DNA of 40,060 bases, taken from Acidobacteriota bacterium. Lineage in GTDB: Bacteria; Acidobacteriota; Vicinamibacteria; Fen-336. The DNA lies in assembly GCA_003223555.1 (NCBI GenBank), contig QHVM01000007.1:1-40060 (forward strand), written 5' to 3'. The position numbers and the translations under genes were made by a program. Each line of letters begins with the position of its first letter. Position 1 is the first letter of the stretch. Shown in pieces: positions 35,341 through 40,060 of this stretch. The notes beneath the pieces were generated by a model, which ran no database searches, was not told the origin of the DNA, and saw only the letters and a program-made list of their open reading frames with translations.

Positions 35341-37006
35341 GGCGGTCGGGCCGGACCAGCGATCCCGCCACCAGGCCCAACAGGGCCAGCCCCCAGCTCA
35401 GGTTCCCCGCGGTGGCGACGTCGAGGCCGAAGGCGGGCACCAGGTACCCGAGGGAAGCCGCGGCGCCCAGCACGTAGGCCAGCCCGGCGCCCGTCGAGGA
35501 CGAGCGGCGCCAGTAGAGGCCGGCCGCGATCGTGACCAGCGTGGGAGCCATGAACAGGTTCGCGGTGACCTGCAGGTAGAAGAACGCGGGTCCCGGCACG
35601 TGGTAGACGAGGCTCCAGACCATGATGAACGCGGTGAGGGCCACGATCGTGGCGCGCGTGAGGCGCAGCTTGCCGGCGGTGGACAGCTCCCGGCCGAGCA
35701 GCGGGCTCACCACGTCCTGGGAGATGACCGCGCTCCAGCCGAGGAAGTAGCCGGCGTAGGTCGAGACGGAAGCGGCCAGCATGCCCGCCATCACCAGGCC
35801 CAGCCAGCCGGTGGGGATGAGGGCCGCCACCATCCACGGCATCGCGACCATGCCCAGCTCCTCCCGCATCGATTGCGCGCGCCGCGCCGGGCCCTCCGCG
35901 GCCGCCGCCTGCTCGGCCGAGACGGGGCCCGCGGGCCGCCGCGCCCGCAGCTCGCCCTGCGCCAGGACGTCCAGCCGTTCCACCTGGGGCAGCAGGGACG
36001 CCACCCGGCCCTCCTCGAGCTGCCGCGTGAAGCCGCGGGCGAGGCTCTCGTCCATGCGCGCCATCTCTGCCCGCGGCGTCTCGCCCGGGAGCGGCGCGAC
36101 CGGGGACGCCCTCGCGGTGAAGAAGGCCAGGGCGGCGATGCCCCAGGCCATCGGCAGCACGGCCCGGCCCAGGAAGAGGCCGCTCGTGAGCATGAAGAGC
36201 TTGCGGCCGGTGGCGGTGTCGCGGGCCGAGAAAGACCGCATCGCCACGGACTGCCACACGGTCATGAGCGCGGTCCAGAGGAGCACCTGCCACAGGATGA
36301 AGGCCGGACCCACGCCGAGGTCGGCGAAGGGGTCGAAGCCGCGGCCGTGCAGGCTGGTGGCGACCGCGCGCGTCATCGCCGTCCAGCCGATGCGGTACAG
36401 GCAGGCGCTCGTTATGACGACCGTGCCGGCGGCCAGCAGGACGTACTGGAGGTAGTTGGTGACCATCAAGGAGAGCATGCCGCCCAGGGCGGTGTAGAGG
36501 AGCGCGGTCAGGAGCAGGACCGCCATCGTCCACGTGACGTACCGCGGGGGGATGCCGGTGGTGATGGTCAGGAAGCGGGCCTCGATGAGCGGGAAGATGC
36601 CGAGGTTCAGGGAGCCGCCGAGGGCCATCATCGATCCGGCCAGGACGCGCACGCTCCGGCTGTAGCGCCGCTCGAGGTATTCCGGCACCGTCATCACTTC
36701 CATCTCGCGCAGCCGCGTCATCACGAAGCCCGTCTTGCCCACGAAGAAGCAGACGGCGATCGTGATGAGTCCCACCACGAAGGCGGAGAAGCCGGCCAGG
36801 AAGCCGAACTGCGCCTGGTACATGTAGGTGATGATGCCGATCTCGGTGGAGACGAGCGAGGCCGTGCCGACGTAGACGCCCATCCCCCGGTTGGCCACCA
36901 GGTAGTCCTCGATGCGTCCCACGAGGCGTCGCGTGCGCAGGCCCAGCCCGACCGTCACCAGCAGCGAGAGCACGGTGATCGCCCAGTCGAGCGCGCCGAA
37001 GTGCAC
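35276..37006 (-). CDS. Sodium:solute symporter (SSS family), C-terminus encoded by a repeat
   Basis: 576 residues from GTG 37006 (MHFGALDW) with about 13 helices. Family features: a first helix followed by RIEDYLVANRGMGVYVG, TASLVSTEIGIITYMYQAQF (helix 2-3 region), MEVMTVPEYLERRYSR, and a helix VTNYLQYVLLAAGTVV. A polar insert of about 80 residues (PGETPRAEMARMDE... QSMREELG) lies between helices 8 and 9. The substrate may be a carboxylate, sugar or amino acid. The last residues GHERSGIHSRAARG and following come from repeat copy B, so the natural C-terminus is probably lost. It follows nuoN by 57 bases. Confidence 0.88.
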   Translation of the reverse strand: MHFGALDWAITVLSLLVTVGLGLRTRRLVGRIEDYLVANRGMGVYVGTASLVSTEIGIITYMYQAQFGFLAGFSAFVVGLITIAVCFFVGKTGFVMTRLREMEVMTVPEYLERRYSRSVRVLAGSMMALGGSLNLGIFPLIEARFLTITTGIPPRYVTWTMAVLLLTALLYTALGGMLSLMVTNYLQYVLLAAGTVVITSACLYRIGWTAMTRAVATSLHGRGFDPFADLGVGPAFILWQVLLWTALMTVWQSVAMRSFSARDTATGRKLFMLTSGLFLGRAVLPMAWGIAALAFFTARASPVAPLPGETPRAEMARMDESLARGFTRQLEEGRVASLLPQVERLDVLAQGELRARRPAGPVSAEQAAAAEGPARRAQSMREELGMVAMPWMVAALIPTGWLGLVMAGMLAASVSTYAGYFLGWSAVISQDVVSPLLGRELSTAGKLRLTRATIVALTAFIMVWSLVYHVPGPAFFYLQVTANLFMAPTLVTIAAGLYWRRSSSTGAGLAYVLGAAASLGYLVPAFGLDVATAGNLSWGLALLGLVAGSLVRPDRQGHERSGIHSRAARGGLGARR

Positions 37007-37062
37007 GAGAGGTCAGGGAGGCGGGCGGGCGGGGGCAGTCTCTCTTGGCGAGGCCCGGAACA

Positions 37063-38544
37063 CTACCGTCCCGCGTAGAGGCTCAGCGAGGCCTCGATCC
37101 GCGCCCACCAGAGGAGGGGGAGGACGTTGGCGGCGAGCAGCAGCGAGACCCACGTCGCGTCCGCGAAGGCCAGCCGCAGGGGCGGCTTCTCGGCCGGCGG
37201 CGTGTCGATGATCATCGTCTTCAGGATGCGGGCGTAGTAGTAGGCGGCGATCGCCGCGTTCACCGCGCCGACCGCCGCGTACCAGAAATACGAAGGTCCC
37301 CGCTCCACGATCGCGGCGAACACGTAGAGCTTGCCCATGAAGCCGACGAGGGGCGGGATGCCCATCAGCGAGAGCAGGAACACGGCCATGGCCAGGGTGA
37401 GGAAGGGCGAGCGGCGGTACAGGCCCGGATAGTCCCGCAGGTCGAACGTCCCCTCGTGGAGGTGGACGAGGGTGACGACCAGGAACGCGCCCAGGTTCAT
37501 GACCAGGTAGGCGAGGAGGTAGATCATGAGCGCCCGGGCCCCGTTCTGCGATAGGGCCACGACGCCCATCATGATGTAGCCGGCGTGGGCGATCGAGGAA
37601 TAGGCGAGCAGCCGCTTCATGTTCGTCTGGGTGAGGGCGGCCACGTTGCCCACCGTCATGGTCAGCACCGAGACGAGGATCAGCACCCGCGCCCAGTCGA
37701 TGGTGCCGACCAGGTCCCACGGGCCCGCGCGGGGCGTGGCCAGGCCCTGGTAGAAGAAGCGCATCATGATCGCGAAGCCAGCCGCCTTGGGGGCGACGGA
37801 GAGGAAGGCGGTGACCGGGGTCGGGGCGCCCTGGTACACGTCGGGGCACCAGAAGTGGAAGGGCACCGCGGCGGTCTTGAAGCCGAAGCCGGCGAACACG
37901 AGCAGCGCGATGGCATAGACGGCGAGGCGGTTGGCGTCGGTGAGACCGGCGGCCAGGAAATCGCGGATCGCGGGCAGGCTGGTGTTCCCGGTCAGGCCGT
38001 AGAGCAGGGACAGCCCGTAGAGCATCGTCCCCGTCGAGACGGCGCCGAAGAGGATGTACTTCAGCGAGGCTTCGTTCGACATCCGGTCGCCCTTCATGTA
38101 CGCCACCATCACGTACGAGGTGATGGAGACCATCTCCAGGGCCAGGTAGAGCATGGCCAGGTCGTTGGCGGTGGCCATGAGCACGTTCGAGATGGTCACC
38201 GCGAGCATGAGGGCGTAGAACTCGCCCTGGCCGAGCCCGTGCAGCTCGCGGGAGTTGCGGAAGGTGAAGGCCAGGATGACGAGCAGGGAGGCCCCGATCA
38301 GCAGCGCCTTGAAGAAGGAGGCCAGCGGGTCGACGACGGCCATGCCGGAGAAGATCTCGCCCGACACGCCGCGCAGCTCCACCACGCGCACCAGGGCCAG
38401 CAGCAGCCCGCCCACGGTGAGGACGCGGGCGGCGACGTTGCGCCAGGCGGCCAGGGTCGAGTCCACCAGGACCACCAGGAGGAGGACGCCGGTGAGGATC
38501 AGCTCCGGCTCGAACCACTTCACGCTGGTGAGGACGTCTTGCAT
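37063..38544 (-). CDS. nuoN: NADH-quinone oxidoreductase subunit N
   Basis: 493 residues with 14 helices, one of the antiporter-like proton-pumping subunits in the membrane arm. Recognisable parts: EFYALMLAVTISNVLMATAN, LEMVSITSYVMVAYMKGD, EASLKYILFGAVSTGTML, FKTAAVPFHFWCPDVYQGAP (a Lys in the conserved half-helix), LTQTNMKRLLAYSSIAHAGY (Lys) and a last HL FM region. ATG 38544 is just downstream of the palindromic spacer. It is followed by the SSS symporter, so the spacer separates it from nuoK. Confidence 0.95.
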   Translation of the reverse strand: MQDVLTSVKWFEPELILTGVLLLVVLVDSTLAAWRNVAARVLTVGGLLLALVRVVELRGVSGEIFSGMAVVDPLASFFKALLIGASLLVILAFTFRNSRELHGLGQGEFYALMLAVTISNVLMATANDLAMLYLALEMVSITSYVMVAYMKGDRMSNEASLKYILFGAVSTGTMLYGLSLLYGLTGNTSLPAIRDFLAAGLTDANRLAVYAIALLVFAGFGFKTAAVPFHFWCPDVYQGAPTPVTAFLSVAPKAAGFAIMMRFFYQGLATPRAGPWDLVGTIDWARVLILVSVLTMTVGNVAALTQTNMKRLLAYSSIAHAGYIMMGVVALSQNGARALMIYLLAYLVMNLGAFLVVTLVHLHEGTFDLRDYPGLYRRSPFLTLAMAVFLLSLMGIPPLVGFMGKLYVFAAIVERGPSYFWYAAVGAVNAAIAAYYYARILKTMIIDTPPAEKPPLRLAFADATWVSLLLAANVLPLLWWARIEASLSLYAGR

Positions 38545-38560
38545 TCCTGGCTAGCCTTTC

Positions 38561-38674
38561 AACGCAGAGGCCGCAGAGGAAACGGAGAGGTCGCGGAGTG
38601 ATGAACGTATTCCCTGTCTGCCTGATTCATCTCTGCGTCCTCTTCGTTCGTTCTCCGCGTCCTCTGCGTTTTAG
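38561..38674. repeat. Inverted-repeat spacer between nuoK and nuoN
   Basis: Left arm AACGCAGAGGCCGCAGAGG from 38561 and right arm to CCTCTGCGTTTT near 38674 are imperfect inverted copies (about 35-40 bases each), with a 40-base centre. The CGCAGAGG/CCTCTGCG unit is repeated inside each arm. This sequence style is known from intergenic palindromes of several soil phyla. No gene lies in it; nuoL and nuoM would normally be here. Confidence 0.85.
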
Positions 38675-38681
38675 AGCCGGT

Positions 38682-38987
38682 CTAGCCTCGCAGGATGTCC
38701 GCCTCGTCGAGGTTGGGCGTGCGGCGCAGGCGGTAGAGGGTGAGGACGATCGCCAGGGCCACCGCGACCTCGGCGGCCGCGATCACGATCACGAACACCG
38801 CGAAGAGCTGGCCCTGGAGGTTCCCCGGGCCGAAGCGGGAGAAGGCGACCAGGTTGAGGTTGGCCGAGTTCAGGACCAGCTCCACGCCCATCAGCACGTT
38901 CACCGCGTTGCGCCGGGTCAGGATGCCGAGCATGCCGAGGGAGAACAGCACCGCGGACACCGCCAGGTAGTGCTGCAGCGCGATCAT
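38682..38987 (-). CDS. nuoK: NADH-quinone oxidoreductase subunit K
   Basis: 101 residues, three helices: HYLAVSAVLFSLGMLGIL, VNVLMGVELVLNSANLNLVA and FAVFVIVIAAAEVAVALAI. The conserved Glu in GVELVLN and the second Glu in AAAEVAVALA lie in the proton path through the membrane arm. ATG 38987 overlaps the nuoJ stop (ATGA). Confidence 0.96.
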   Translation of the reverse strand: MIALQHYLAVSAVLFSLGMLGILTRRNAVNVLMGVELVLNSANLNLVAFSRFGPGNLQGQLFAVFVIVIAAAEVAVALAIVLTLYRLRRTPNLDEADILRG

Positions 38988-39514
38988 GCGTCCTTCCTGC
39001 GTCTGACGATCATCGCGGCTCCCATCAGCGCCACCAGGAGCAGGATCGATGCGGCCTCGAAGGGCAGCAGGTAGCGGCCCATGAAGAGCTGCCCGATCTC
39101 GGCCGTGGTGGCGGCGGGCGGGCGGCCGGCGCCGACCGCCCACTGCGTCCGGAACATCAGCCCCCTCAGGTCGAGCGGCCACCTCACCGGCGAGGCCAGG
39201 ATCAGGATGAGGCCCGTGGCGACGATGATCCCGGGCAGGAACTGGGTCACCTCGCTGCGCAGATCCAGGTCGTAGAGCTTGTGGGTGAGCATCACGCCGA
39301 AGAGCAGCAGGACGAGGATGCCGCCCACGTAGATGAGGAGCTGGGTGGCGGCCAGGAAGTCGGCCCCGAGAAGCACGTAGAGCCCGGCCACGCCGAAGAA
39401 GGTGAACAGCAGCGCGAAGGCGCTGTAGATGAGGCTGCGGGCGAGCACGACCACCGCCCCCGACGCCACGGTGACGGCCGCGAAGAGATAGAAGACGGCC
39501 GCTTCTGCGCTCAT
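38984..39514 (-). CDS. nuoJ: NADH-quinone oxidoreductase subunit J
   Basis: 176 residues with five helices. Helix 1 AAVFYLFAAVTVASGAVVVL, then ALLFTFFGVAGLYVLLGADF, LLIYVGGILVLLLFGVMLTH (helix 3 with the pi-bulge Tyr-Val-Gly-Gly typical of NuoJ) and a last helix AASILLLVALMGAAMIVRRR. It is a core part of the proton channel in the membrane arm. Starts four bases after the stop of the NuoI-like gene upstream. Confidence 0.96.
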   Translation of the reverse strand: MSAEAAVFYLFAAVTVASGAVVVLARSLIYSAFALLFTFFGVAGLYVLLGADFLAATQLLIYVGGILVLLLFGVMLTHKLYDLDLRSEVTQFLPGIIVATGLILILASPVRWPLDLRGLMFRTQWAVGAGRPPAATTAEIGQLFMGRYLLPFEAASILLLVALMGAAMIVRRRKDA

Positions 39515-39518
39515 CGGC

Positions 39519-40060
39519 TCACGCCTTGCCCGGCTCGACCGGCGGCTCCGGCAGCGGACCGGCCCCGGGCTCGGGCAACGGGCCGGCCTTGGGCGGCTGG
39601 GGCGGCAGCTTCGGCTCCGGGTTGTTGGCCGCGCCGACCGGAGGCCCCGGCGGGTCCTGCTCGCGCGCGGTGCCGGGCGAAGGGGCGGCCGGCGCGGGCG
39701 CGCCGGGAGCAGCGGAGGCGGGCGTGTTGACGACCGGCCGGGGCGGGGCGGCCACGGCGGGAGGAGCCGGCTGGACGGCTGCGGCGGGGGCCGCCGGCCT
39801 GGCCGCCGCCGGCGGGGCGGGCTTCGCCGCGGCCTTGGGATTCACGGTCAGGAACTTCGCGTTGGGCTTGGCGAAGTGGTAGAGGTGGTTGGTGAGCTGC
39901 GTGCTGGCGAACTCGTACTCCGGCGTCATGTAGATGCAATTGGTCGGGCAGGGATACGTGCACAGGTTGCAGTAGCAGCACAGCGACATGTCGATGTCGA
40001 AGACATGGACGTCGAGCTTGATCGGCGTCCCGTCGGCGGCGTAGATGGACTGGGCGGTGC
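39519..40060 (-). CDS. nuoI: NuoI-like ferredoxin subunit with long Pro/Ala-rich tail (5' end cut by window)
   Basis: Partial: the 5' end lies beyond 40060. The frame reads upstream as AADGTPIKLDVHVFDIDMSL and then the [4Fe-4S] motif LCCYCNLCTYPCPTNCIYM (CxxCxxCxxxCP), followed by TPEYEFASTQLTNHLYHFAK. This is the second cluster motif of NuoI (N6b); the first would lie upstream. After it comes a tail of about 100 residues of Pro and Ala (for example KPAPPAAARPAAPAAA), which normal NuoI lacks. nuoJ and nuoK follow it, as after nuoI in standard operons. A complete nuoI is also present at 28021-28608. Confidence 0.85.
   Translation of the reverse strand, partial: TAQSIYAADGTPIKLDVHVFDIDMSLCCYCNLCTYPCPTNCIYMTPEYEFASTQLTNHLYHFAKPNAKFLTVNPKAAAKPAPPAAARPAAPAAAVQPAPPAVAAPPRPVVNTPASAAPGAPAPAAPSPGTAREQDPPGPPVGAANNPEPKLPPQPPKAGPLPEPGAGPLPEPPVEPGKA

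Overview
The window is very GC-rich bacterial DNA, with tightly packed genes, many GTG/TTG starts and 1-8 nt overlaps between neighbours. The gene set fits an uncultured Gram-negative soil or sediment lineage of the Rokubacteria/Methylomirabilota or Acidobacteriota kind: split nuo genes, TolC-type efflux, an EAL protein, a DUF481 outer-membrane protein and a RedB-like remnant. This placement is an inference; no rRNA or marker gene is present.

Left part (1-24.7 kb), accessory genes. A tandem array of hairpin-bearing repeats (1-500) precedes a block of polytopic GT-C-like membrane proteins and an SGNH hydrolase (582-6501), probably for cell-surface glycans. Then come an APC permease, an EAL phosphodiesterase with a worn GGDEF domain, a PilP-like secreted protein, an ornithine-cyclodeaminase-family enzyme, a frame-disrupted subtilase, a small PstS-like secreted protein, a membrane sensor-like operon with a broken RedB-like gene, an AbgB-like M20 amidohydrolase and a YihY/BrkB membrane protein. 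An efflux operon follows (16909-23626): three HlyD adaptors, an FtsX/MacB-type permease and a TolC protein, with no ATPase gene. A small nucleotidyltransferase pair and a membrane-protein remnant lie on the other strand. Several genes here have a break in reading frame, usually with family residues missing at the break.

Middle (24.7-28 kb). A cobalamin-binding radical SAM protein overlaps a YjbQ-family gene. A secreted protein with two possible alpha-beta-barrel halves follows after a gene-poor stretch.

Right part (28-40 kb), respiratory complex I in two blocks on the minus strand. nuoB-nuoCD-nuoG-nuoI form one operon. A second block, read in the order nuoI-like (cut by the window edge), nuoJ, nuoK, nuoN, lies upstream. 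nuoL and nuoM are absent between nuoK and nuoN, where a palindromic spacer sits instead. nuoA is absent before nuoB, where two hairpin repeats sit. A sodium:solute symporter, a one-helix small protein, an M20 peptidase and a DUF481 protein lie between the blocks.

The most unusual signal is a family of GC-rich repeats with a conserved GTGAA (or ATGAA) loop closed by differing but complementary stems. Copies lie in front of nuoB (two), in the leader or reading frame of yjbQ, and across the symporter's 3' end, where the repeat encodes the C-terminus and stop codon. The array at 1-500 carries the same kind of loop and shows compensatory stem changes.
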